From the NCBI RefSeq assembly GCF_001430825.1, contig NZ_CP010535.1, forward strand, positions 3,080,501 to 3,144,500: a stretch of 64,000 nt of DNA. Direction: 5' to 3'. Below the pieces are notes generated by a model, which was not told where the DNA came from, searched no databases, and worked only from the letters and a program-made list of their open reading frames with translations. Of the stretch, positions 53,007 through 62,742 are shown one piece after another; the stretch's first letter is position 1, and every line of letters begins with the position of its first letter. A program made the position numbers and the translations under genes. This DNA comes from Sediminicola sp. YIK13 (GTDB lineage: Bacteria > Bacteroidota > Bacteroidia > Flavobacteriales > Flavobacteriaceae).

Positions 53007-55228
53007 TAGTAGATAACTGTTGGTTTAATAAGTATTGTTAATTTTTGCTTGGAATCTTCCCGTTTTCTTTTACTGAATAGCCATTTAATAATTGGAATCC
53101 TCGCCAATAGAGGAACTCCACTTCCAGAATCGTTCTTGACTTTCTCCTCCAAACCTCCTAAAACCGCTAAATCTTGATCTTGCATCCGTATAATGGAACT
53201 GAATTCTCTAGAGGTAAGGCCCGGGGGAGCATCGTTTTCTATTCTCGTTCCACTAAAATCAGATTGTATTACATTGATGTCCAAGGTAACCTGGCCATTA
53301 CCAGAAACGAGCGGTTTTATGCTTATTGCCAATTCTGCATCTATAGGTTGGTAATTTCTTATTTCCGAAGAAGTGGGAATCTGTGATCCAAAGAAGTTTT
53401 GGCTGGTAACAACATAATAAGTCGTCTCGCCGATAGATAGGTTAGCTCTATGTCCGTTTAAAGTAGATAATTTAGGGGTTGATCGGATTTTTAAGTTACC
53501 ATTCTCTTCAAGTGCCTTTATGGTGGCAAAAAAATTAGGGACTACTTTACCTACATTAAAAGATCCAAAACCATCAAACCCACCAATAACTTTATTAACT
53601 GTTTTTGCTCCTAAAGTCAAATCCGTAGTTGGAAAAAGATCTCCTTTTGTGGTGGTTGGTTCATCTCCTAATCCCCAACTTATGCCCGTTTCCACACTGG
53701 CGGATTTCTTTACTTCAATAAGCATTACTTCTATTAGGATTACCGGAACTGGTTTATCTATTTCCTTAATGAATTTTTTAAATCGGTTAATGTTTGCAGA
53801 TGGCCCACTTACTAAAAAACTGTTCAACTCATAGTCAATTTTAATGTCCAAGTCGGCTTTAACATCGTCAGGGAGAATATTGACCAAGGCTTCCGCGTTA
53901 TTTTCATAAGATTCAAATGCATTGGATTGGGTAGATATTCTTCTAGAATTGTTCACGCCTTGGTTATTGCTAAATCCCTGATTATTTTGAAACCCATCTT
54001 GACCTCCACCACCACCAAGATAATTGACATTCCCAGAGACCGTTCTCCCAGCAGACCTATTACCTCCTCTGTATGGTGTCGGATCACCCAATAATTCTAT
54101 GGATCGATGCATCATTTGAACCACTTCTAGCTTACGAACACTTAATTGATCCGTAGTTCCGAAAAAGTAGATGTCATTCTCCTTTTTAAAACTGAAGTTT
54201 GAATTTCCCATTTCAGCAATTAGATTGCCTTGACCCACATTCTGGTTTGGAACTCTATTTTGGTTGAAATTATTGGTAGGATCGGGGCCATTAATCATAT
54301 CACTGCCTTTAGTCTGTCCCTCAAACATTCGTTCCAGTAGGGTGTCATAGTATATTTGGGTAGCCTTAAAGCTGATTGTTCCGGCTTCTTCCAAAGGAGT
54401 TGCAACGTAATAGTCCAATTTTAGATCAAAGCTTAAATTATTGATGACCTCGGCTATAGGTGCATTTTCAAAATCTACGTTTAGCATCCGCCTTGTGGTA
54501 TCTAAGACCTGATAAAAAATAGAATTACCCTTAGGAATCCTTTGTGGTCTATTTTGTGGTGTACCCTCAGGGTTATTGTTTAATTGGTAGTTTGAATTGA
54601 ATAAATAAAAGCCATCCCGAGATTTTGAGTACGTTAAGCCATTGGTCTCAGCTAATTTTTCCATGGCAGTATCAAATGGAACCTTGTTCAGATACAAGGT
54701 TAGAGCAGTATTTTCCATGCCACTGTTGTATAACAAGTTTCTATCGCTGATATCCATAACTTTTCTAAAAACACTCTCTAAAGGATCATTTTTAAGATCC
54801 ATTGATATTAGGTTGTTTAGGGGATCAAAATTGATAAGAATTTCTTTTTCCTTAGGTTCTGCCTTGGGTGGATTGTATTGAACAATGGAAAGGATATTGC
54901 CTGTAAACTTTATATCCAAATCGTATTGTTTGCAAAGAAACACCAATAAGTCGGCTACTGTTACGTTCGAAAAATTATTCACAATGGTAATGTTCTGAAG
55001 GCCTGGGTCTACGTTAATGTTTACTTGGTGCACTCTAGAAACAGCAATAAGAAAATTAGATAAGGTAACATTGGTCACATTAATATCAAGTTTTAAACTT
55101 TCAGTTAGCCCAGCATTGTCAACAGCTAGTAGTTCCAAGTTATTCTTGATATTTGCAATTCTTTGGTTTTCCTGACCCGAAGCAACAAGGGTCAAAAGGA
55201 AACACAATAAAACTAGGTATTTCTTCAT
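53006..55228 (-). CDS. Secretin of a type II secretion / type IV pilus-like system
   Basis: 740 residues: signal peptide (MKKYLVLLCFLLTLVASGQ), two or three STN/N0-type domains (about 45-125, 150-215), further N1-type domains, a Gly/Asn-rich linker near 400-425, and a C-terminal secretin domain with VPVILIEVMLIEVKKS, ISWGLG, RSTPKLSTLNGHRA and VLGGLEEKVKNDSGSGVPLL, ending KLTILIKPTVIY. Forms the outer-membrane gate through which folded proteins or a pilus pass. Fourth gene of the operon, coupled at both ends. Confidence 0.9.
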   Translation of the reverse strand: MKKYLVLLCFLLTLVASGQENQRIANIKNNLELLAVDNAGLTESLKLDINVTNVTLSNFLIAVSRVHQVNINVDPGLQNITIVNNFSNVTVADLLVFLCKQYDLDIKFTGNILSIVQYNPPKAEPKEKEILINFDPLNNLISMDLKNDPLESVFRKVMDISDRNLLYNSGMENTALTLYLNKVPFDTAMEKLAETNGLTYSKSRDGFYLFNSNYQLNNNPEGTPQNRPQRIPKGNSIFYQVLDTTRRMLNVDFENAPIAEVINNLSFDLKLDYYVATPLEEAGTISFKATQIYYDTLLERMFEGQTKGSDMINGPDPTNNFNQNRVPNQNVGQGNLIAEMGNSNFSFKKENDIYFFGTTDQLSVRKLEVVQMMHRSIELLGDPTPYRGGNRSAGRTVSGNVNYLGGGGGQDGFQNNQGFSNNQGVNNSRRISTQSNAFESYENNAEALVNILPDDVKADLDIKIDYELNSFLVSGPSANINRFKKFIKEIDKPVPVILIEVMLIEVKKSASVETGISWGLGDEPTTTKGDLFPTTDLTLGAKTVNKVIGGFDGFGSFNVGKVVPNFFATIKALEENGNLKIRSTPKLSTLNGHRANLSIGETTYYVVTSQNFFGSQIPTSSEIRNYQPIDAELAISIKPLVSGNGQVTLDINVIQSDFSGTRIENDAPPGLTSREFSSIIRMQDQDLAVLGGLEEKVKNDSGSGVPLLARIPIIKWLFSKRKREDSKQKLTILIKPTVIY

Positions 55229-55231
55229 TGG

Positions 55232-56653
55232 TTAATTGGATAATAGGGCATAGACTTCATCAATTGAGGTTACCCCTTCTTTGATCATCTGTACTGCATT
55301 CTTTTTTAAGGTGATTATATTATTTTGATTAAGGTATTCGTCAATCTCTAAGGTATTGTTTTTAATGTGATAAATTAACTCTTTAGTGATGGGCACAATC
55401 TCATATATAGCCTTTCTTCCTTTATACCCTGTATGGTGGCAATGAGGACAGCCCTTGGGAATATAGTGATGTCCAAAGTCATTATTTGCCAAAAGAAATT
55501 CTTCAGGGAATAACTCAGTGCTTATGTCATCCTTACATTTGCAATGATCGCATAATTTTCTTACCAACCGTTGGGCTACACTAATATTCAATGTACTGGC
55601 TATTAAAAATGAAGGAATGCCCATATCTATTAAACGAGATATAGTCGCCCATGCAGAGTTGGTATGTATGGTGGAGAGGACTAGGTGTCCTGTCAAAGCA
55701 GCTCTGATTGCCATATTAGCTGTTTTTACATCCCTTATTTCGCCCACCATAATAATGTCGGGATCCTGTCTCAAAAATGTTCGAAGTGCACTCGCAAAAT
55801 CAAGTCCAATAGACTCCTTTAATTGCACTTGGTTAACTCCAGATAGGGTGTATTCTATTGGGTCTTCAATAGTGAGTATATTGGTATTTGGTTCATTCAA
55901 AAGTTTTAGTGTTGCATACAATGTGGTTGTTTTTCCTGAGCCGGTAGGCCCTGAAATCAGCACCATTCCATTTGGCTTCTTAATGGATTCCCTGAAGGTC
56001 TTCAGCTCTTTTTTACTAAAGCCCAATTCCATAATATCTATGGATTCCGTATCCTTACTAAGAATTCTTAAAACAACTTTTTCGCCAAATAGAGTGGGAA
56101 GGGACGAAACTCGTATATCAAATTCGTCAAAGGAAGATTTTACACTTATTCTTCCATCTTGGGGCAGGCGTTTTTCAGAGATGTCAAGATTTGCCCTTAT
56201 TTTAATTTTATTGATGATCGTAGGGTATTCGTTCAAAGGAATAATAAATTGTTCCACCAATTTTCCGTCCAACCTAAAACGGACCCTACATTCAGCTTCA
56301 TATGGCTCAAAGTGAATGTCGCTACTACCTACATCTTTCGCTGTTACCAATATTTTTTCAAGAAAATCGGGAGTGTATCTCAGACTACTTTTTTCCTTGT
56401 TGTAATTTTGTTGTTGTCTGTAATTTGCGGTGAGATAATTTTGTAATTCTTCGGTGGCAGAGAATTCTAAGCGTATAGGAATATCCAAAATGATACAAAG
56501 CTCAGACTGTAATGCGTCAGTAACAATCTGATCAGTTTTAAAAAGCAAGGTGCCATCGGATAAATCAATGGGTACGATCCGATAATGAAAGGCCTGTTCC
56601 GGACTAATTTTTTGGGCAAGATGTGTTGGAATCCTATAATTATCGGTTAACAT
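55232..56653 (-). CDS. GspE/PilB-type secretion ATPase
   Basis: 473 residues: N-terminal MshEN-like domain, then Walker A GPTGSGKTTTLYATL, Asp box TIEDPIEY, Walker B DPDIIMVGEIRDVKTAN and His box GHLVLSTIHTNSAWA. A zinc tetracysteine (CDHC...CPHCHHTGYKGR) marks the GspE/PilB extension type rather than PilT retraction ATPases. Hexameric motor on the cytosolic face. Three bases from the secretin gene and one base from the peptidase gene. Confidence 0.93.
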   Translation of the reverse strand: MLTDNYRIPTHLAQKISPEQAFHYRIVPIDLSDGTLLFKTDQIVTDALQSELCIILDIPIRLEFSATEELQNYLTANYRQQQNYNKEKSSLRYTPDFLEKILVTAKDVGSSDIHFEPYEAECRVRFRLDGKLVEQFIIPLNEYPTIINKIKIRANLDISEKRLPQDGRISVKSSFDEFDIRVSSLPTLFGEKVVLRILSKDTESIDIMELGFSKKELKTFRESIKKPNGMVLISGPTGSGKTTTLYATLKLLNEPNTNILTIEDPIEYTLSGVNQVQLKESIGLDFASALRTFLRQDPDIIMVGEIRDVKTANMAIRAALTGHLVLSTIHTNSAWATISRLIDMGIPSFLIASTLNISVAQRLVRKLCDHCKCKDDISTELFPEEFLLANNDFGHHYIPKGCPHCHHTGYKGRKAIYEIVPITKELIYHIKNNTLEIDEYLNQNNIITLKKNAVQMIKEGVTSIDEVYALLSN

Positions 56654-56654
56654 A

Positions 56655-57140
56655 TCAATTTAAATATAATGATGGGGTTGACTTAAAAAAACTAATAGCA
56701 AAAACACAAATAAGAAAAAGACCCATTAAGCCAGCTAAAGGCACGGTATTTTGCTTTAAAGATTTTTTGATTCCTAAATATACCAGCAATGAAAATAGAA
56801 CAGAAGTACTAAAAATAACTACAAATGTTATAGTGGGAAAACCAAAACCTATGGCATAAAAAAAAAGGAGGTCTCCTAGCCCAAAACTATGATTGAGGAA
56901 AACTACTTTTCTTATGAGTTTTGTGTATAAATACAATAGCAATAAAATAAGGCTGGTCAATAGAAAATTGATTGTGATATAAATTATAAATAGGGGCGTT
57001 TCAACATATAAATAGTGCATAATGCCAATTGAAATACCAAGGATTGGGAACAAAAACCAAAACACGGTCCTTTCTTTAAAGTCCTGGTAACAAATAAGAG
57101 CACAAGATGCAATAGAAAGTAATTGTAGTAATGGAATCAA
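56655..57140 (-). CDS. Short prepilin peptidase (A24 family)
   Basis: 161 residues, five or six membrane helices. Two catalytic aspartates are in place: Asp20 in CYQDFKERTVFW and Asp90 in the GLGDLLFF (GxGD) motif. The N-terminal methylase domain of full-length PilD/GspO is absent. It would cleave the leader of the adjacent pilin; the start overlaps the pilin stop by four bases (ATGA). Confidence 0.85.
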   Translation of the reverse strand: MIPLLQLLSIASCALICYQDFKERTVFWFLFPILGISIGIMHYLYVETPLFIIYITINFLLTSLILLLLYLYTKLIRKVVFLNHSFGLGDLLFFYAIGFGFPTITFVVIFSTSVLFSLLVYLGIKKSLKQNTVPLAGLMGLFLICVFAISFFKSTPSLYLN

Positions 57141-57547
57141 TCCTTTATTATTTGTTTAGGGTTACCTTCTTCATCAATTTCCCAGACGTTGAGTACACCA
57201 TCTCCATCAAAATCTGTTATAGCCTCTGCCCTAGCTTTGAAAGTTGCGTTATCCGCACTTATAATCTGGTATATGTAGTTTGAAGTTCCATTCTCCTTAA
57301 CAGTTTTAGGTGCTTCGAAATCCAGTTCATTTACATCCACACTGTACTTACTGTTCATATATCTGTATGTGGTTTGTGCATTGTACAATGCTTTAAGCTG
57401 AATCTGGGCCTCCACACTTTTAGCCTTTGTTATTAAAGGCATTAAATTGGGCAATGCTAATAAAAGTAATATTCCTATAATGGCGAGTACAATCAACATT
57501 TCCTGTAGGTTAATGGCGGGGACTCTTTTTAAATAATTCATAGACAA
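57137..57547 (-). CDS. GspG/PilA-like pseudopilin
   Basis: 136 residues, first gene of the operon. A short basic leader (YLKRVPA) precedes the cleavage site A11|I12, with Glu16 at +5 and the hydrophobic pilin helix INLQEMLIVLAIIGILLL; the usual Gly at -1 is Ala here. A globular tail follows, containing YIYQIISADNATFKARAEA and an EF-hand-like DFDGDGVLNVWE near the end, reminiscent of the GspG calcium site. Probably the major pseudopilin. Confidence 0.85.
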   Translation of the reverse strand: MSMNYLKRVPAINLQEMLIVLAIIGILLLLALPNLMPLITKAKSVEAQIQLKALYNAQTTYRYMNSKYSVDVNELDFEAPKTVKENGTSNYIYQIISADNATFKARAEAITDFDGDGVLNVWEIDEEGNPKQIIKD

Positions 57548-58155
57548 AAATTATAATTAGCATAAGGCATAATTTATGAACAAGGGTTACTACCAAATTA
57601 TTCTACAAAAAAAGATCCTTAAAATTTAAAAATCCAATATACATAAATATAGTTTCAAAAAGCTAAAACTTGTTAAAAAAACATAGAATATAACCTCACT
57701 ATTTTTTTTCAAGAAACGTTGCGTATTGAATTTAATACATATATGATAAATGGATTTTAGGATTTTAATCAAAAATAAATATCAGAAAATACTTAATAAA
57801 TTTTGTACTTAAATACATCATAAATAGAAGGAAAAATATGGATAAAGTGATTTTTTTTAAAAAAACACATAGAAAATAATAGATAAATAAAACATAATTT
57901 TTATTTTTCGCACTCAAAACGTCATTTTGTTATGAAAAATTTAATAAATATGTTATGAAATTATAAAAAATTGAATACTTCTAATCTATTGTGTTTTAGT
58001 GTTTTAAGAAGAGTATTGTCTCTAAAATTGAAACTAATTTATAATTGATTTCTTATGAGTAATAAACGAAACAAAATTTAAAACCGATTTAATCAGCTTC
58101 CTTAGATAAAAAAATCACGACAAATTTCTGTAATGAAAATAAAAAAATACGATTC
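57548..58155. other. AT-rich divergent intergenic region of about 610 bases
   Basis: Contains no ORF of note and is visibly more AT-rich than the rest of the window, with many T- and A-runs. It must carry the promoters of the secretion operon (minus) and of the tail-fibre-like operon (plus), but I found no clean TAnnTTTG box on either side. Confidence 0.7.
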
Positions 58156-59040
58156 ATGAAATTGAATATTAGTGTCATTATTTTTCTCTTGATTATTTTA
58201 AACGGTACTGCCCAAGAGTATCCTGTTCTTCAGTCCAGTAATAAAATTAATAATAGTCCTTGGTATGGATTAGGACTTAGTAATTTAAACCTGCCTAGTG
58301 CTGGGGCAAACGCTGTTCAGGTTGCTGGCTATTATGGATTGATTTTTAAGACCAAATTTGGGAGTTTAAACATTCATGAAAATGGAAAGATTGGAATAGG
58401 AACTACAAATCCTAAGGCTAATTTACACGTTGAGGGTAGAACGGCAGTAGGGTTGAATGGTGTTTTAAATTTGGACTGGACACATGAGGCTAATTGGGGT
58501 GGGAGTTCTAATAAATGGGCTGGTTACATTGGTTTTAATGCCTCTAGAAATAGTGATGATGCAAAAGATTATTATTCTGGTTCCAATCGATATACTAGTA
58601 AAGGTGTTTTAGAAGGCTCCAATTATGGTTTTCGATGGTTATATAGAAACCATGAGGGCTATGACTCAGATGGACAACATGTACTTAGCGAGTTCATGCG
58701 TTTAACCAATAATGGTGATTTGGGAATAGGCACTGCTTCACCAGATTCCAGACTTACCGTAAAAGGTATAATCCACGCGGAAGAGGTTAAAGTTGATCTT
58801 TCTGTTCCTGTACCTGATTATGTTTTTAAAGAAGGATATGATCTAATGTCTTTGGAAGAAATCCAAAAGTTTATCCATCAATATGGACACTTACCAAAAA
58901 TCCCCTCGGCAAAAGAAATGGAAGGCAACGGGGTTGAGCTTGGGGTGATGAATATGAGATTGTTAGAGAAGATAGAGGAGTTAACCTTGCATATAATAGA
59001 GCAGGAAAAGAGGATAAAAAAACTAGAAGATGAGAAATAG
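58156..59040 (+). CDS. Secreted tail-fibre-like protein, copy 1
   Basis: 294 residues: signal peptide (MKLNISVIIFLLIILNGTAQ), a variable middle (about 20-185, with a first IGIGTTNPKANLHVEG), then DLGIGTASPDSRLTVKG and the family C-terminal domain (about 205-285): [51 protein letters not shown], and a short coiled coil. The N-terminal part is unlike the next copies. Ends with DEK* overlapping the next start. Probable surface or exported fibre; carrier system inferred to be the adjacent operon. Confidence 0.8.
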   Translation: MKLNISVIIFLLIILNGTAQEYPVLQSSNKINNSPWYGLGLSNLNLPSAGANAVQVAGYYGLIFKTKFGSLNIHENGKIGIGTTNPKANLHVEGRTAVGLNGVLNLDWTHEANWGGSSNKWAGYIGFNASRNSDDAKDYYSGSNRYTSKGVLEGSNYGFRWLYRNHEGYDSDGQHVLSEFMRLTNNGDLGIGTASPDSRLTVKGIIHAEEVKVDLSVPVPDYVFKEGYDLMSLEEIQKFIHQYGHLPKIPSAKEMEGNGVELGVMNMRLLEKIEELTLHIIEQEKRIKKLEDEK

Positions 59041-59974
59041 TTTAGCATTTTTAGTAATTGGTCTATTTTCCATTTGCTTGAATGCACAGGCAATAGTGGC
59101 AAACCCTCAGAATGGTGGGGGGGAAGGTGGAGAACTCATATTAATGAACGGTAATTCAACGTATAACCAATGGAATATTGATAATTATTATGGCAGTCTA
59201 CGTTTTTTTCATAGTGGCACGGTCTTTTCCAATTTTAGCCCTAGTGGAGACTTAAGTCTTGCAAAAAACTTAATCATTAATGGAAATCTTGGATTAGGGA
59301 CTGGCGTGCCCACACATCGGCTTGATGTTATTGGTGGTGTTAAAGCCGATTATTTGTCACTTAGTAATGAAAATACGATACGTAAATCAGGATTTGGGTT
59401 TGGAATTCATTCCGAAAGGGGATTCCTGTTCCGTCAATCTTGGACCGCTGATATAGGAGATTACGTGGAGATAAATAATTTAAATGCAGTAGGAGGAGGC
59501 ACTAGAGCAGATTATGTGTTGAGAATAAGTGGGAGAGATGGTTTTCAATTTATGCCAAGAAATATAGAGGCAATGAGAATAACAAAAGACGGTGACATAG
59601 GAATAGGAACTAGTTCACCAGACTCAAAATTGACCGTAAAAGGAAATATCCACGCAGAAGAGATTAAAGTTGACCTTTCTGTTCCTGCCCCTGATTACGT
59701 TTTTAAAGAAGGATATGATTTAATGTCCTTAAAGGAAACTCAGAAATTCATAAAAATTAATGGGCACTTGCCTAAAATTCCTTCTGCAAAAGAAATGGAA
59801 GAAAATGGGGTAGAACTTGGGGTAATGAATATGAAGTTGTTAGAGAAGATTGAGGAGTTAGTTCTGTACACATTGGAGCAATATAAAGAAATTGAGTTTC
59901 TCAAAAAGCAACTTAAAAAAATAGATGAACTGGATATAAAGTTAAATATTTTATTAGAAAATAATGAAAAGTAA
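59030..59974 (+). CDS. Secreted tail-fibre-like protein, copy 2
   Basis: 314 residues. Start ATG AGA AAT overlaps the copy 1 stop by 11 bases. Signal peptide to about LNAQ, a distinct variable region with GLGTGVPTHRLDVIG, then the shared DIGIGTSSPDSKLTVKG boundary, [48 protein letters not shown] and a longer coiled coil. Variable part unrelated to the other copies by eye. Confidence 0.8.
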   Translation: MRNSLAFLVIGLFSICLNAQAIVANPQNGGGEGGELILMNGNSTYNQWNIDNYYGSLRFFHSGTVFSNFSPSGDLSLAKNLIINGNLGLGTGVPTHRLDVIGGVKADYLSLSNENTIRKSGFGFGIHSERGFLFRQSWTADIGDYVEINNLNAVGGGTRADYVLRISGRDGFQFMPRNIEAMRITKDGDIGIGTSSPDSKLTVKGNIHAEEIKVDLSVPAPDYVFKEGYDLMSLKETQKFIKINGHLPKIPSAKEMEENGVELGVMNMKLLEKIEELVLYTLEQYKEIEFLKKQLKKIDELDIKLNILLENNEK

Positions 59975-60860
59975 GTATTTAAGTTTTAGCCTTTGTCTAT
60001 TTGTTTTTTACTTAGGTTATTCGACGGATTATGATTGGAACGTTTATAATACAGGTTCCAATCCAGGTGAAAGAATAGTCGCAGTTATTGATGCAGGAAC
60101 TTTAGGTAATTATGATGGAGTTGGGATTACTGGAGAAGTAATAGATCATAATGGAAATTGGGGATATAATTATCCAAGGGAAGTTAAATTTACTGCATTT
60201 ATAAAATTTTCAAGTGGCTTATCCTATGGTATTATTCAAGATGAAGTTACCAAATACATAACATTAAGACTTCGAAAAATATCCAATTCCAAATTTCATC
60301 TTACTGCCAACATGCCCTTCAGTCATACAGCGGCAAGTGTAATCTTCAATAAAGGAATTGGATCCGCTACTGTTACTATGGGTGATCCAAATATTAATGA
60401 TTCCCAAGGAGACTTGGTACTATCTGAACCCAGTTACAAAACCTTGTTTTCGCAGGATTTTGGAAAAGGAAATATAGGAATAGGCACTACTGCACCAGAT
60501 TCCAAACTTACAGTGAAAGGGAACATCCATGCAGAGGAGGTTAAGGTTGACCTTTCTGTTCCTGGTCCAGATTATGTATTCAAAGAGGACTACCATCTTA
60601 GATCGTTAGGGGAAACCCAAAAGTTCATCAACGAGCATAGGCATTTGCCAAATATTCCATCTGCCAAGGAAATGGAAGAAAATGGGATAGAACTCGGGGT
60701 GATGAACATGAAGTTGTTGGAGAAAATAGAAGAGTTAATGTTGTATACAATTCAACAGCAAAAATTAATAGAAGAACAAGCGAAAGAAATAGAAATATTA
60801 AAAACGTTAGAGAATAGAATTCAATTCCTTGAAAAAAAGCAAAAAAAAACAAATTACTAG
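59964..60860 (+). CDS. Secreted tail-fibre-like protein, copy 3
   Basis: 298 residues; the start overlaps the copy 2 stop by 11 bases. Signal peptide to about YLGYS, then a variable beta-rich region without the first GIGT motif, GSATVTMGDPNIN near 135, and the shared C-terminal domain from NIGIGTTAPDSKLTVKG on. The long coiled coil runs to the end with a Lys/Asn-rich tail. Different N-terminal half from its neighbours. Confidence 0.8.
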   Translation: MKSKYLSFSLCLFVFYLGYSTDYDWNVYNTGSNPGERIVAVIDAGTLGNYDGVGITGEVIDHNGNWGYNYPREVKFTAFIKFSSGLSYGIIQDEVTKYITLRLRKISNSKFHLTANMPFSHTAASVIFNKGIGSATVTMGDPNINDSQGDLVLSEPSYKTLFSQDFGKGNIGIGTTAPDSKLTVKGNIHAEEVKVDLSVPGPDYVFKEDYHLRSLGETQKFINEHRHLPNIPSAKEMEENGIELGVMNMKLLEKIEELMLYTIQQQKLIEEQAKEIEILKTLENRIQFLEKKQKKTNY

Positions 60861-60861
60861 A

Positions 60862-61761
60862 ATGAAAAAAAGCCTTTTTATATGTCTGTTGTTTGTAATA
60901 TCCAATAATATATATGCTCAGTATGCCTATGATGGTTCTAGTCAACATGTATTTACAACCAATCATGGTACTATTGAAATTGGACCATTTAATACGTCGT
61001 GGGCACATATTTATACCGATAGACCAAAAATTATTTTTAATAAGGATGTGTATACCACAACTAACGCTTTCTCTTCTTATGATAATGATTTGGTGCTAAA
61101 GACGAAAAGTACGGAACGGTTCCGTATAAATGATGATAGTGGTAATGTGGGTATCGGAAAAACGAATCCCTCTCAAAAACTTGATGTTAATGGAGGTATA
61201 CAATCACATAGTTTTGTTTTAGAAGATCCTGTGTTAGGATCTAATTCAGATTTTACTGCATTGTACAGAGAAGACGTAGGAAGCGATAATGCAATTGTAA
61301 AACTAAGAATTGGTGATGATGCATTAGGAGGTTTTAATGTAGGATATAAATATTGGAGTACAGGTGAATGGGTTTCTACTTTTTTTGTCAATAATTATGG
61401 TAAAGTTGGGATAGGTACTACCTCACCGGACTCCAAACTTACCGTCAAAGGGAACATCCATGCAGAAGAGGTTAAGGTTGATCTTTCTGTTCCAGGTCCA
61501 GATTATGTATTTAAAGAAGGATATGATCTTATGTCATTAGGAGAAACCCAAAAATTCATCAAAAAACATGGGCATTTACCAAATATTCCTTCCGCCAAGG
61601 AAATGGAAGAAAATGGGTTAGAACTAGGGATTATGAATATGAAGTTATTAGAGAAGATTGAAGAATTAATGTTATATGTAATTGATTTAAAAGCTGAAAA
61701 TCTGGAATTTAAAAAGGAAATAGAACAACTTAAAACGATTTTTATTAAAAAAAACAGGTAA
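60862..61761 (+). CDS. Secreted tail-fibre-like protein, copy 4
   Basis: About 299 residues from MKKSLFICLLFVISNNIYAQ at 60862, one base after the copy 3 stop; a TTG at 60829 lies inside copy 3 and is unlikely. Variable region of about 180 residues with VGIGKTNPSQKLDVNG, then KVGIGTTSPDSKLTVKG and the shared domain with [17 protein letters not shown] and a coiled coil. Confidence 0.8.
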   Translation: MKKSLFICLLFVISNNIYAQYAYDGSSQHVFTTNHGTIEIGPFNTSWAHIYTDRPKIIFNKDVYTTTNAFSSYDNDLVLKTKSTERFRINDDSGNVGIGKTNPSQKLDVNGGIQSHSFVLEDPVLGSNSDFTALYREDVGSDNAIVKLRIGDDALGGFNVGYKYWSTGEWVSTFFVNNYGKVGIGTTSPDSKLTVKGNIHAEEVKVDLSVPGPDYVFKEGYDLMSLGETQKFIKKHGHLPNIPSAKEMEENGLELGIMNMKLLEKIEELMLYVIDLKAENLEFKKEIEQLKTIFIKKNR

Positions 61762-62742
61762 ATGAGTAAAGTAAAATTAACAATTTTAGTTGCATTAATA
61801 ACTTTAGGTTCTTTTGCCCAAACGAGCCTTTATGTAAGAGGTACTTCTTATAATTATTCTCAAAACCGAATTGTAAAACTAGACAATGTACCCATTGTCA
61901 ATTCAGGGGGAAGAGGGCTTAGTTTAACAATTATTGATGCATTTACACATCAACATCTTTCTTCTACCAATTATGATACATATGGTAATACTTCAGCATC
62001 AGATAATTTGGCAATAGCTCTTAATAATTTAAAAAGAGGACAAATAGGCATTCTTACATCTTATGATGCTTGGGAAAATGCTGTTACTAACAACCTTAAA
62101 ATAGCAGCAAGACGTTTAGGTTTATTTAAATTAGGTGGAGGACTAGCCTCAGGATCCCGACGCTCATATGCTGCAATTTTCAGGGGCTCAGGAACCAATA
62201 TTAATAATAGCACCCCTAATCATATTGCTTATGAGATAATGCAATCTAATAATTCAGAATCTGAGTACGCTGTTATAGCCACTTGGCTTATAGACGACGC
62301 TTTTATAGGAAATAACATAACCAATGCCTTAGTGACAGGTGATGGTAACACTATTGGGGCTGCTTTATTAGTGGATCATCTAGGAAATGTTGGGATAGGG
62401 ACAAATAGCCCAGATGCCAAACTCACTGTAAAAGGGAACATTCATACGAGTGAGGTTAAAGTAGATCTTTCTGTTCCTGGTCCTGATTATGTTTTCAAAG
62501 AGGATTACAATTTAAGGTCTTTGGAAGAAACTCAAAAATACATCAAAGAAAACGGGCATTTACCAAACGTACCCTCTGCTAAGGAAATGGAGGAGAATGG
62601 GGTAGATCTTGGTATGATGAACATGAAATTGTTGGAGAAAATCGAGGAGTTGACGCTTTATATTATTGATATAAAAAACAATTATCAAAGCAGCATAGAT
62701 AATTTACAGAAACAAATTAATGTATTAAAGAATGAGAAATAA
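61762..62742 (+). CDS. Secreted tail-fibre-like protein, copy 5
   Basis: 326 residues; begins with ATG directly after the copy 4 stop (TAAATG junction). Signal peptide to about GSFAQ, a variable region rich in Asn/Ser/Tyr, then [17 protein letters not shown] and the shared domain ([53 protein letters not shown]) plus coiled coil. Its stop overlaps the start of the RHS-like gene by 11 bases, using the same ATGAGAAAT sequence as the copy 1/copy 2 junction. Confidence 0.8.
   Translation: MSKVKLTILVALITLGSFAQTSLYVRGTSYNYSQNRIVKLDNVPIVNSGGRGLSLTIIDAFTHQHLSSTNYDTYGNTSASDNLAIALNNLKRGQIGILTSYDAWENAVTNNLKIAARRLGLFKLGGGLASGSRRSYAAIFRGSGTNINNSTPNHIAYEIMQSNNSESEYAVIATWLIDDAFIGNNITNALVTGDGNTIGAALLVDHLGNVGIGTNSPDAKLTVKGNIHTSEVKVDLSVPGPDYVFKEDYNLRSLEETQKYIKENGHLPNVPSAKEMEENGVDLGMMNMKLLEKIEELTLYIIDIKNNYQSSIDNLQKQINVLKNEK

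Noticed and set aside
58156-62742. Prophage tail genes
   Set aside because: Tail-fibre-like motifs are present but each protein has a Sec signal peptide and no capsid, tail tube, terminase or lysis genes are found nearby.
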